In this document: in pieces, positions 52,427 to 61,443 of the stretch
Position numbering within the stretch: position 1 is the first letter of the stretch
How the letters are laid out: each line of letters opens with the position of its first letter
Assembly: GCA_944800085.1 (NCBI GenBank)
Contig: CALYLO010000005.1
Span: forward strand, 124,001 to 188,000
From: Paenibacillus melissococcoides
GTDB taxonomy: Bacteria > Bacillota > Bacilli > Paenibacillales > Paenibacillaceae
Length of the DNA stretch: 64,000 nt
Reading direction: 5' to 3'
Program-made: the position numbers and the translations under genes
The notes under the pieces: generated by a model
What the model saw: the letters and a program-made list of their open reading frames with translations, nothing else
Databases searched by the model: none
Told to the model about the DNA's origin: nothing

Positions 52427-54778
52427 TTAACCGTTCTTCCGATCGTATTGTCCCGCCAGCATCTCGCGGTATTTGCCGGGCGTGACGCCCTCGTGCTTTT
52501 TGAAGAATCGCAGGAAGCCGACGTCACTCGCATAGCCGACCCGCTGCGCGATATCCGAGCTCGTCAGCCGGCTGTCCGCCAGCAATTTCTTTGCCTCCTC
52601 GACCCGCAGCTTGGCGATATATTCGGTGATGTTGCGTCCGCCGTATTTTTTGAAGAAAGCGGAGATGTATGGCGAGGTCATCTCGAACTCATCCGCCATG
52701 GCGTTCAGGCTGAAGTTCGGATCCCGGTAATTCGCCTCGATATACGTCGTCATCTTGCGGAGCAGCCGCTCATGATAATCGCTGCGTTCTCTCCATATGT
52801 ACTGGCAGAGCGTACCGTACTGCCGCATAATCCGCTCCTGCATCTCCTCCCCGGCCATGGGCCGCGCGGTCAATCCCACCGGGTCGAGCGGCGCGCCGAA
52901 CACCTCCCGATCATCGACTTGAATGCTGTTCGTGATTTTCATTAATGTCGTTAACAACTCGATTGTCAAACAGCGAATCCGATCCGGAGTCACTTGCTCC
53001 CGCTGCCAATTCATCTCGAAAATATGCTGCAGCAGCTTCGCCGTCTGCTCCGCATCGCCGCTCTTGACGACGTTCATCAACTGAATCTCCGTCTCAATCG
53101 GATAGTGATAATGCGGAGATTGGCCCGCGTCAATCTGTCATACACCATCGTCGATTCCGTCCCGTGCACGATCCGGTAATCGAGCGCCATCAGCGCCTCG
53201 CTGTAGGCGGCCGCGATCCGATCGATCCCGCGGTGAATCGAGCTAACGCCGCAGGCGATGGACAGCTTGAAGCGAACCTGCGCCGTCTCCTTCAGCGGGA
53301 CCAGCAGATCGTCCCGGATTGCGCTGACGGAGGCCGATGATTCCGGCACATTCAGCAGCACGGCCAGCCGATCGCGTTCCAGCTCGACGATATAGCCCCG
53401 CCCCTGCAGCAGCTCATGGCCCAGGTTCGTCAACACGAACCGGACCAGCCCCCATTCGCGTTCGGTGTCCCCCTGGATGAATTGCGAGCAATCGGCGATA
53501 TCGATCAGAATGACGCCGAAGTAGTCGTTATCCAGCCGGATATCCATAAAGTCGAGCGTCTCGCTCATCCCGTGTGACAGGTCGACATGACCGCGAATAA
53601 GGCGCGACAGGAAGTTCGCCCTCAGCACGGGCGCCTGCTCGGACAACGTATGCCGCAGCTTATCCTCTTGCTCCAAGGTCCGGACGACCGATTGCTTAAT
53701 CAGATCGAATTCGTCCCGGTACATCTCCGCCGATGACCGTTCCCGCTGCGCCAACACCTTCACCACGCTCTTGATCGGCTGATAGTAGCGGTAAGCCATC
53801 GCATAGGAGCCGCCAATCCCCGCCGCGAGGCAACCCGTAAGGAGAATCAACGCCCAGCGCTTGATGATGAGCACCTCCTGCAGGACCACCTTCTTCGGGA
53901 TAACCGAGACGTATTCCCAGCCGTTGGTTCCCTTGACGCGCGACAGCACCATCGGTTCTCCGTCAATCCGCATTTCGTTAATGCCGCCATTCTGCCGCAG
54001 ATGGCGATGAATAGCGGCAGCCGTATCGCCGTGAACCGTCGACATCAGCACCTCCCGCTTCTCGTTCAGGATCAGGAGCGAGCCGTCATTGACGCCTTCG
54101 ATCTGCGTCAGCATCGCTCTAAGCTGCTGCTCGTCGATCTGAACGATCAATTGCCCTTTGATATCCGATACATACTCATAAGGAAGGGATTGAACGAAGG
54201 TGATCATGTTGGATTGGACATTCTCCCGCCTGACGGGTTCGGAAGGCAAATATTGCTTCGGATGAAGCCCCGTCAGCAGTTGATGGCGGACCCATTCGCC
54301 GCGGCGGGCGGTGTAAATGGCGAAGCGCGAGAAATAAAGAGAGGCATCCGTCTTCATATCGGGGGTCAGAATCATATCGCTCCCTTGGAAATAGACCGCA
54401 AAATCATGGATGAAGCTGCTGATGTTTTTGTATTTACTCAGCTCCTTCAAGGCGTCAATAACCTTCAATTGCTTCTCCAGCCCTTCGCTGCCGGCATTGT
54501 TCAGCAGCCATCTGACCTTGGGACTGAACGCCACCTGGGCCGTCAACTGTTCCACTTCCTTCAATCTCGAATCCGTAATCCTGATTCAACTGCTTCAGCA
54601 GGCCGGTGTTCGTTCGGATCGCGTGATTGATCATGATCTCCTCCATGCGGCAGTAAAAAACGCCTGCCACCGTCACCGACAGCAGCAGGACAACCAGATA
54701 CGAGAGCAGGAGGGTCAAAAAAACGCTCCTCCTCGTCACGCTCCCCCTCCAGGCGCGGATGCTCCAGCGAGCCTTCAT
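52427..54778 (-). pseudogene. AraC-family regulator with Cache sensor, two frameshifts
   Basis: ATG at 54778 behind GGAAGGAGG. A transmembrane helix (VFLTLLLSYLVVLLLSVTVAG) starts an extracellular sensor. The frame breaks near 54570. The middle part continues with the sensor, a second helix (RWALILLTGCLAAGIGGSYA) and a linker, then breaks again near 53115. The last part is a two-helix AraC DNA-binding domain (FSLNAMADEFEMTSPYISAFF, DIAQRVGYASDVGFLRFFK). It is a YtdP-like regulator of about 780 residues that would control the sugar ABC operon next to it. Two single-base lesions. Confidence 0.82.
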
Positions 54779-54899
54779 CCCTGTTCCTCCTTCCCTCTTC
54801 TTCAAAAAATTTGATGGCTTAACTATAATCAATGAGAAGAAGACGCGCTATTTTCAATCTGGTAAAATAACAGATACTTATCGCATTCCAAGGAAATGA

Positions 54900-55235
54900 G
54901 TGAAGGCCATGCTGACATCATTAGAACATATCCGCATGTACAGGGAAGGACGCTGCGGCCCGGCGCTGCTCGGGGACAATCGCTGGCTGCAAAATATCGT
55001 TACGGCCGAGGAGCGCATCGTCAATCTGGAGCGGATCCAGTCGCTGCAGCAGCTTGCCAACTCCAATCCAGTGCTGGATTACGTGGAGCGCACCTTGCAG
55101 GTGCTGGATGAACTGCCGCTGTCGTTGTGGATTAAGGAGACGATCGAAGAGGTACTGAAATGGTCGGAAACGGCCAAGGGCGGGAGCGTCCGCCAACGTA
55201 TCGCCTGGCAGGAGCAGGGCATCTCCTTGGTCCGC
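54900..55235 (+). pseudogene. N-terminal fragment of an unknown protein
   Basis: A GTG at 54900 (AAGGA upstream) opens about 110 protein-like, helical residues (LEHIRMYREGRCGPALLGD, TLQVLDELPLSLWIKETIEEV). From about 55235 the frame runs through the antisense of the neighbouring SDR gene, so the natural C-terminus is gone: the two gene ends have been fused by a deletion. The family is not recognised. Confidence 0.5.
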
Positions 55236-56108
55236 TTATCCGATGCCCTGCTCCTTGGCATAATTGCCCCAATGCGGACGGCTTCCGTCGGCATCGGTGA
55301 ACGGGTACCGCTCCGACAGGCCCCATGTGCTGAGGCTCTTTCCCGACAGGTCGAGCTTGTCCGGATCGGCGGCCAGCGCGGCAATCGCCCGGCCGATATA
55401 GACCGGCGTCTCTGACATCAGAAAATGCGGCTCCTTCTTCCCTGCCTCTCTCCAATTCTCCTCCGTCACGCCGAAATGATCCAGCATCTCCTCGGAACGA
55501 AGGAAGCCCGGCGTAACCGCGACGGCGGTTACCCCATGCGGACGCAGATCCTCCGCCATCGCGGCGGCGAGATGGATCGCGGATATTTTGGCCAGGCTGT
55601 AATACAGATTGCCGCGGTAGCGATAATCGATGCCATCCGTAATCTCAATGATGATGCCCTGCCGCCGGGCCGCCATGAGCGGCGCCCCGTAATAGCTCGT
55701 CATCATATGGGAATAGACGGCCTGGTTCTGCATCCGCAGCCCGTTGGCCAGCGAATGCTCCCAGAACGCGGCTCCCCACTGAGTCAGCGATTCGCCTCCC
55801 CATACGTCGTTCACCAATATATCCAACTGACCGTCCTGCTCTGCCCGAATCCGCTCGAACAGCGCCTTCACTTCCTCCTCGACCGTATGATCGACACGTA
55901 CCGGAATGCCCTTGCCTCCATGGGCCGTCACCAGCTCCGCCGTCTCCTCGATCGTCTCGCTCCGGCCCATGTCGGACTGCCGGCCGCGGACCGAACGCCC
56001 CGTGCAGTATACGGTGGCTCCGGCCTCTCCCAGCATCGTGGCGATTCCTCTGCCCGCTCCCCGCGTCGCTCCCGCTACAACGGCCACCTTGCCATGCAAT
56101 GGCTTCAT
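55236..56108 (-). CDS. SDR-family oxidoreductase
   Basis: 290 residues. Nucleotide motif GATRGAGRGIA (residues 13-23), DILVNDVWGGES replacing the usual NNAG, and catalytic YSLAKISAIHLA (Tyr-x-x-x-Lys). It is NAD(P)-dependent with unknown substrate. The ATG is 160 bp from the divergent WYL regulator gene at 56269, with a perfect inverted repeat between them. Its 3' end abuts a truncated gene of the opposite strand. Confidence 0.9.
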   Translation of the reverse strand: MKPLHGKVAVVAGATRGAGRGIATMLGEAGATVYCTGRSVRGRQSDMGRSETIEETAELVTAHGGKGIPVRVDHTVEEEVKALFERIRAEQDGQLDILVNDVWGGESLTQWGAAFWEHSLANGLRMQNQAVYSHMMTSYYGAPLMAARRQGIIIEITDGIDYRYRGNLYYSLAKISAIHLAAAMAEDLRPHGVTAVAVTPGFLRSEEMLDHFGVTEENWREAGKKEPHFLMSETPVYIGRAIAALAADPDKLDLSGKSLSTWGLSERYPFTDADGSRPHWGNYAKEQGIG

Positions 56109-56160
56109 TCCTCATCATCCTCTCTGAATTGTTGACTACGAACCTATTGTATCCGACCCT

Positions 56161-56181
56161 ATATGACATCTATTGTCATAT
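56161..56181. promoter_or_regulatory. Operator-like inverted repeat between sdr and wyl genes
   Basis: ATATGACA-TCTAT-TGTCATAT: perfect 8-bp arms with a 5-bp centre, in the middle of the divergent intergenic region. The likely binder is the WYL regulator encoded next door. Binding is inference. Confidence 0.55.
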
Positions 56182-56268
56182 TGATATGATATGATGAGAT
56201 TTGATGAGCACGCTGCAAATGAAATGATTTAGAAATAGATTACACGGGACGGGAAAGAGGATGATTGG

Positions 56269-57231
56269 ATGCGCGCGGATCGGCTGTTATCTATTGTGCT
56301 GCTGCTGCAGAATCATGGCAAATTGACATCGAAGGAGCTGGCCCGGCGGCTGGAGGTATCCGAGCGGACCATTATGCGCGACATGGATGCCCTCAGCGCC
56401 GCCGGCATTCCGGTGTACGCGGATCGCGGTTCGAATGGCGGCTGGATGCTGGCGGAAGGATACCGCACGACATTGACGGGGATGAAGGCGACGGAGCTTC
56501 TGTCGCTGCTGCTGATCCCCTCCTCCCTGCTCGATGATCTCGGTCTGCGGGAAGAGGGAGACAGCGCCCTGCGGAAGCTGCTTGCCTCCACGTCCGCCGA
56601 GCAGCGGAGGGATGCGGAGATTGCTAGGGAACGCCTCCATATCGACGGGGCCGGTTGGCATGAGTCGACGTCGGACTCGTCGCCCTTTCTGCCCCTGCTG
56701 CAGGAGGCCGTATGGGAAGAGCGGGCGGTTCGCGTGGAATACGAGCGCGAGGACGGCGTCGTGACCCGGACGCTTCATCCGCTCGGGCTCGTGGCGAAGC
56801 GCAATGTGTGGTATGTCGTCGCGGAGACCGGCGATGCCGCGCTGCGCACGTACCGCTTGTCCCGGCTGAAGCATGCCGAGCTGCTGGACGAGACCTTCGC
56901 GCGTCCCGCCGGCTTCGACCTCGCGTCCTACTGGGCGCAATCGACGGCCCAGTTCACCGCGAGCCTGCCGCGCTACCCGGCGCATATACGGCTGCGCGAC
57001 GACGTGTTGGCGCGCTTGTCCCAGGACCGGCACGTCCGTGTCGGTCCGGTCCGGGCGGCAGGCGGCGGGTGGTCCGAGGCCGAGGTCGAATTCCATACGC
57101 TGGAATCGGCCGCCGAGACGCTTCTCCGCTTCGGGCCGCGGATAGAGGCAATGGCGCCGGGCGAGCTGCGCGCCGCGGTCATCGCGGAAGCGAAGGCGCT
57201 GCTGGCGCAGTACGGCGAGGAGCAGGCCTGA
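56269..57231 (+). CDS. YafY-family WYL-domain regulator
   Basis: 320 residues. HTH (ELARRLEVSERTIMRDMDAL at 23-42) and wing GGWMLAEGYRTTL, then a WYL domain (AVRVEYEREDG; LVAKRNVWYVVAETGDAALRTY) and a C-terminal WCX extension. A paralogue of the protein at 17416. ATG at 56269 behind GGGAAAGAGGATGATTGG. It probably controls the divergent SDR gene through the inverted repeat at 56161. Confidence 0.9.
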   Translation: MRADRLLSIVLLLQNHGKLTSKELARRLEVSERTIMRDMDALSAAGIPVYADRGSNGGWMLAEGYRTTLTGMKATELLSLLLIPSSLLDDLGLREEGDSALRKLLASTSAEQRRDAEIARERLHIDGAGWHESTSDSSPFLPLLQEAVWEERAVRVEYEREDGVVTRTLHPLGLVAKRNVWYVVAETGDAALRTYRLSRLKHAELLDETFARPAGFDLASYWAQSTAQFTASLPRYPAHIRLRDDVLARLSQDRHVRVGPVRAAGGGWSEAEVEFHTLESAAETLLRFGPRIEAMAPGELRAAVIAEAKALLAQYGEEQA

Positions 57232-57335
57232 GGCCGCTTTGCGGGGCGGGCTGCACTTTTTTCTTCGTTCGTATAGGTTCCCGTGTTAATTATCGATATA
57301 CTGGAATCAATTCCTTTGCCGGAGGTGCATGTATC

Positions 57336-57850
57336 ATGCCGCAAGATTCGATGGAGAGCGTGGGAGCGCATTATTTACGGGTCGTCATTGACAAATTCAA
57401 GAGCCTGAAAGCGGATGCCGAACGGGCGATGGCTCAGCTTCAGGAGCAGGATATCCATTGGGCGATGAACACGAGGACTCGAACAGCGTCGCCGTTATCG
57501 TCCAGCATATGAGCGGCAATATGATATCACGCTGGACCGATTTTCTGACAAGCGACGGCGAGAAGCCGAACCGCAACCGCGACGATGAATTCATCGATTC
57601 GATTCGTTCCAAGGACGATCTGCTGCGCGTATGGAATCAGGGCTGGGACGTATTTCTGCATACGCTTCGCTCCCTGACGGCGGACGATCTGTTGGCGACG
57701 ATCACCATCCGGAACGAGCCTCATACCGTTCTCGAAGCGATCGAGCGCCAGATGTCGCATTATTCGTATCACGTCGGCCAGATTGTCTATGTCGCGAAGC
57801 AGATTCGCTCCGAGGAATGGAGCACATTATCGATTCCCCGCAAAAAATAA
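57336..57850 (+). pseudogene. DUF1572/DinB-like protein, frameshifted
   Basis: ATG at 57336 (GGAGGTGCATGTATC upstream) encodes ESVGAHYLRVVIDKFKSLK. Near 57474 the frame breaks after QDIHWAMN and continues in another frame as EDSNSVAVIVQHMSGNMISR to HYSYHVGQIVYVAKQI and a stop at 57850. The second half carries the DinB-type His residues (VQHMSGN, HYSYHVGQI). Repaired, about 171 residues, the normal DUF1572 length. DinB-like folds are metal-dependent thiol transferases or of unknown function. Confidence 0.75.
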
Positions 57851-57861
57851 GGCTCCGTCAC

Positions 57862-57889
57862 AGGGCAGGTCGGCCACAAGACCTGCCCT
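57862..57889 (+). terminator. Hairpin beyond the DUF1572 gene
   Basis: A perfect 10-bp stem AGGGCAGGTC / GACCTGCCCT with an 8-nt loop, 12 bp past the stop. No strong T-run. Confidence 0.5.
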
Positions 57890-57970
57890 TAGCTGTGGCG
57901 AGGAAGGAGTCGCATCACAAGCCGTCTTCCGGGGCGTCCCCGAATCGGAGAACTTCCGTAATCGCCCCAA

Positions 57971-58907
57971 CTACCGCGGCCTGGCATATCGCCCGATCAT
58001 GTCCGCCAGCTTCTCTGTCGTGCCGATCGCATCGTGCGAGTGCGAATCCATCCGGGCACGTACTCCTCCCGCTTGTCCGCCAGGGTGTGAACCATGCGCA
58101 AGAAGCCGTCCGACGACACGTCCGCATCGTCCAGCACCTCGGCAAAGCCTCTGTCCGCGAACGATCTGGCGTTCAGGATCTGATCTCCGCGGCTGGACCC
58201 CTTCGGAAGCGGAATCAGCAGCATCGGCTTGCGCAGCGACAGGAATTCAAAAATCGCGTTCGATCCGGCCCGCGAGATGACGATATCGGACATCGCCATC
58301 AGATGCGGCAGCTCGTCATGGACGAATTCGAATTGCTTATAGCCCGGAAGCTGCAGAGCTTCGTCCACCTGGCCCGCGCCGCAAATATGCACGATCCGGA
58401 AGGTGGCGAGCAAAGAACGCAGGTTGCCCCGGATCGCCTCGTTAATGCTTTTGGCGCCCAAGCTGCCGCCCATGACGAGCAGGACCTTCTTCCCCGCCGG
58501 GAATCCGCAATGCAGCCGCCCGCGGGCGGCATCCCCCTGCCGCAGCTCCTCGCGGACGATTGCGCCGACGTCTTCCGCTTTGCCGCTGCGGTTATGCTGA
58601 AGCGACTCCGGGAACGTGGCGCAGATCCGGGTTGCGAACGGAATGGCGATACGGTTCGCCAGCCTTTTAAGACCTTGAACGGATCCTTCACATTGTTCCA
58701 ATCCGCATAGCGCCTTAGCTTCCCGGTCGAGATGCCATGATAGGTCACTTCGGAAAAAGTTGACATCATCTTGCGCTCGATTCCTTCATACGAACCGATA
58801 TAGTGGATATCCCAATTCCGCTCCAGCAGCTTCGGAATCAAGGCGGCATTGACGCTAACGTGCCCTGCTGAGCCTCCTCCGGTCAGGACGATCTTTTTCT
58901 TCTTCAT
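57971..58907 (-). pseudogene. murG: MurG-like glycosyltransferase, internal deletion
   Basis: ATG at 58907 opens KIVLTGGGSAGHVSVNAALIP and HGISTGKLRRYADWNNVKDP, the N-terminus of a Bacillus-type MurG that adds GlcNAc to lipid I. Near 58675 the sequence jumps to LANRIAIPFATRICATFPE in another frame: about 49 residues around the KGGFVSVP motif are missing. The rest (LLVMGGSLGAKSINEA, MAMSDIVISRAGSNAIFEFL) is good until a further frameshift near 58045; the true end is at 57971. Non-functional. An intact MurG must exist elsewhere. Confidence 0.82.
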
Positions 58908-59032
58908 CGGCTTCCCCCATCCCGCGCCCTGTTATCCGGTCATAGATGCGCTGCTGAATGGCTTCAGACATGCGAACTTCCTTATGTAACTTAAAGTAGA
59001 TACGAATGCCTGCCAACCATCACGGAAACATA

Positions 59033-59060
59033 GGTTAACATAATATATATTATGATAACT
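59033..59060. other. dif-like Xer recombination site 4
   Basis: Plus strand: arm GGTTAACATAA, centre TATATA, arm TTATGATAACT. Each arm read outward matches TTATGTAAACT at 9 of 11 positions, so orientation cannot be decided. It lies between the dead murG and a dead histidine kinase gene. The surrounding 58908-59143 is otherwise featureless. Confidence 0.55.
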
Positions 59061-59143
59061 ACAAAACCCGATCTCGCCGGATCATGTCCCTCATAAAGAG
59101 GAATAGCGCGGTGTGACTTACTCGTTATTGGCCTCATTGTATT

Positions 59144-59645
59144 CTACCGCTCCCCGCAAAGGTAAATACAATCGAATACAGGCAGCCGTACCGTGAAGGT
59201 GAAGTGTCCATGCTCATGCCGAAGCGTAATCGTCCCGCCATGCAGCTCCACGATGTTTTTCGCAATGGACAGCCCCAGTCCGGAGCCGGATTGAATCGCA
59301 TGCGCCGTGCGGAAATCATCGGCCTTGTAGAAGCGTTCAAACAGATGCTTCTCCTGCTCCGCCGTAATCGGCTTGCCCTCGTTCTCGATCGCAACCCTCT
59401 CAAATGGCCGTTCCCGGATTGGAACGAAACATAGATATCGCCCGGCTGATCGAAAATTTCAAGGCGTTCAGCAGCAGATTGTCGAGGGCCCGGATAATCT
59501 TCTCGCTGTCCACTTGAATTAGGGCAGATGCCGGTTCGAGCTGCCAATTCATGTGCACCCCGTACTCCTGGGCAATCGGCTCGAATTCCACGAGCATCTG
59601 TTCCAGCAGCTCCCGCAGATCGATCTGCTCCTTCTGGAGCTTCAC
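59144..59645 (-). pseudogene. C-terminal remnant of a histidine kinase, two frameshifts
   Basis: The frame opens with QKEQIDLRELLEQMLVEFEP and the N-box-like IRALDNLLLNALKFS, breaks near 59460, continues as DQPGDIYVSFQSGNG, breaks again near 59400, and ends with FERFYKADDFRT and GSGLGLSIAKNIVELHGG to a stop at 59144. These are the ATPase boxes of a VanS/PhoR-type kinase. The membrane, HAMP and phosphoacceptor parts are gone. A decayed gene, not functional. Confidence 0.78.
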
Positions 59646-59655
59646 GGCCTAAACC

Positions 59656-60132
59656 TTATTTTCGAAGCAGTATGCTCTTCTTCAGCAGCAAATCCTCGAA
59701 GACAGGCCGCTGAACGGTGCTGATCTGCGAGGTGTCGATCTGCTCCAGACGCTTGAATTCCAGCGCCGCCGATTCCCCCGCCTCGTCCCGAAAGCGGAGC
59801 GTCTTGCCGTCTTCCTCCAGCTTCCCTTCCAGATTCACCGCCGCATTGAACAGGAACATGACGAACACGACTTCATTGCCGTCCGGGTATGTATAATGCA
59901 TCCGTTCGCCGCTATAGATCGAGTACAGCTCATACTGCTCGACTACAAGTCCGGTCTCTTCGTAGACTTCCCGAATCATGGTGTCCTCGATCGCTTCTCC
60001 CGGCTCCATGCCGCCACCAGGCAGCCCCCAGTTGCCGTAATCCGATCGTTTCTGCAGCAGAACTCTGCCGGCACGATCGCGGATGATCGCTCCCGCGGTC
60101 ACGATGATTTTGCTTTTTGCCACATTTTCCAC
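59656..60132 (-). CDS. NUDIX hydrolase
   Basis: 158 residues. The Nudix box is complete: GGGMEPGEAIEDTMIREVYEETG (residues 40-62, quoted for its key Glu residues). It would hydrolyse a nucleoside diphosphate derivative; the substrate is not predictable. ATG at 60132 has only a weak upstream GGGTGG, 6 bp away. It is one of the few intact genes in this decayed stretch. The gap 60133-60266 contains an AATGTGATTAA motif on the minus strand. Confidence 0.85.
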   Translation of the reverse strand: MENVAKSKIIVTAGAIIRDRAGRVLLQKRSDYGNWGLPGGGMEPGEAIEDTMIREVYEETGLVVEQYELYSIYSGERMHYTYPDGNEVVFVMFLFNAAVNLEGKLEEDGKTLRFRDEAGESAALEFKRLEQIDTSQISTVQRPVFEDLLLKKSILLRK

Positions 60133-60266
60133 CCTTTATCTTTATATATTTTGGCGTTGCGCAGCGCATGCGGCAAGCCGTTGCATATCGATGCCTGCAA
60201 GCGCTCCACCCTGTCGGCATCAAGCCGCGCCTATGAATTAATCACATTTATGATTAATGCCATTAA

Positions 60267-60698
60267 TTATATTATACCGCCTATTTTCCGCACCGCATCG
60301 ATAAATTGCTTCATCTCTTCATCCGTTCCGATTGATACTCTCAAGTAGTTGTCGATTCTAGGCTGAGCGAAGTACCGGACTAATATGCCATGCTCGCGCA
60401 GCTCCTCGAACAGCCGCTTCGCCGGAATCTCGGGATGGGTCATCATGACGAAGTTCGCCTTCGATTCAATAACGGAGCACCCCAATTCTTCAAGCTGCTT
60501 GACCGTCCATTCCCGCGTCCGGATGACGTTCCGGCAAGTCTCCCGGAAGTAATTCTCATCCTTCAGCGCCGCCGCCGCGCCCGCGAGCGACAACCGGTCC
60601 AGCGTATAGGAGTTGAACGAATTTTTGACGCGCTCCAAGCCTTCGATCAAGTCATAGGGGGCAAGCCTCTTGGTCAGATCGCTCCAATATTTGCTCAT
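60267..60698 (-). pseudogene. hisC: hisC-like aminotransferase with in-frame internal deletion
   Basis: The first 15 residues (MSKYWSDLTKRLAPY) match the start of histidinol-phosphate aminotransferase. They run straight into LIEGLERVKNSFNSYTLDRL, which belongs about 220 residues later, and then to the normal C-terminus (YFAQPRIDNYLRVSIGTDEE). The PLP-lysine region and most of the large domain are absent, yet the frame stays open, so a 143-residue peptide could be made. Full-length HisC is about 355-365 residues. It cannot be catalytically active. Confidence 0.82.
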
Positions 60699-60867
60699 GC
60701 TCTCTTCTCTCTCCTTACCTCGTCAAATCTGCCAACGAGATAATCGCATCGCACCGTGACACGAGCCGCATTTCATCTGTGAATAAATTAATTAATGTGA
60801 TTAAACATATCTGCCGTACCTCAACTTCCTTCAATGACAGGCGGCGATTCCATCCGCACGGTCCGAA

Positions 60868-61188
60868 TCAACGTCCCTCCCGCCCGATGTCATGCGAATA
60901 GGTCTCTTCCTGAATAGACGATCGGCCCGGATCCAACAAAGTGAGGAACTGTTCATAGAGCACGTCCAGTTCCGGATCCCGATACAGATCCCCAGCGGCA
61001 TCCCGGTAAGCTTGTTCGCTTGGAAAGATCTGAATCTCTATCCATAGGCCGGGTTCATCGGCGCTGGGAGCATAATGCAGCGCATAGTCGATATGTGCCC
61101 GGTATACAGCATCGGCACGCGCCATGAGTTGATGATAGGCTTGCGTCCGCGACGCATCGATGTAGTAGCGGAAAATTTTGTAATACAA
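60868..61188 (-). CDS. Small conserved protein, possible dimeric alpha-beta barrel
   Basis: 106 residues, soluble. It starts at a TTG (61188) 6 bp behind GGAGGG. MYYKIFRYYIDASRTQAY and LWIEIQIFPSEQAYRDAAG give a strand-helix-strand pattern like NIPSNAP or antibiotic-biosynthesis-monooxygenase folds. Function unknown. The gap 60699-60867 holds an AATGTGATTAA motif (60794). Confidence 0.55.
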   Translation of the reverse strand: MYYKIFRYYIDASRTQAYHQLMARADAVYRAHIDYALHYAPSADEPGLWIEIQIFPSEQAYRDAAGDLYRDPELDVLYEQFLTLLDPGRSSIQEETYSHDIGREGR

Positions 61189-61370
61189 TGTTATCCCTCC
61201 CGAGTCCGCATTTTTGATTCGAGATCGGCCGCATCCCAAAAAATGCCGTTCGAGCATGTTCTCGCCTTCCCCACTTTTTCCCTGTCTTCATCATAGAGTA
61301 GTAGACGCCGCTCCGCAATCCCGGATTATGAGACATTGGGAGCAGGACGAACGGAGCAAGAAGACGCACA

Positions 61371-61399
61371 AAGCCAGAGAGCTTGATGCCCTCTGGCTT
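61371..61399 (-). terminator. Terminator of the metal ABC operon
   Basis: A 9-bp perfect inverted repeat AAGCCAGAG / CTCTGGCTT with an 11-nt loop, 45 bp past the stop of the last permease. T-rich on both sides, so it could act either way. Confidence 0.6.
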
Positions 61400-61443
61400 A
61401 TCTTTTTCCAGCTTGATATCGGACCAAAGTTGCAAACCCAGTT

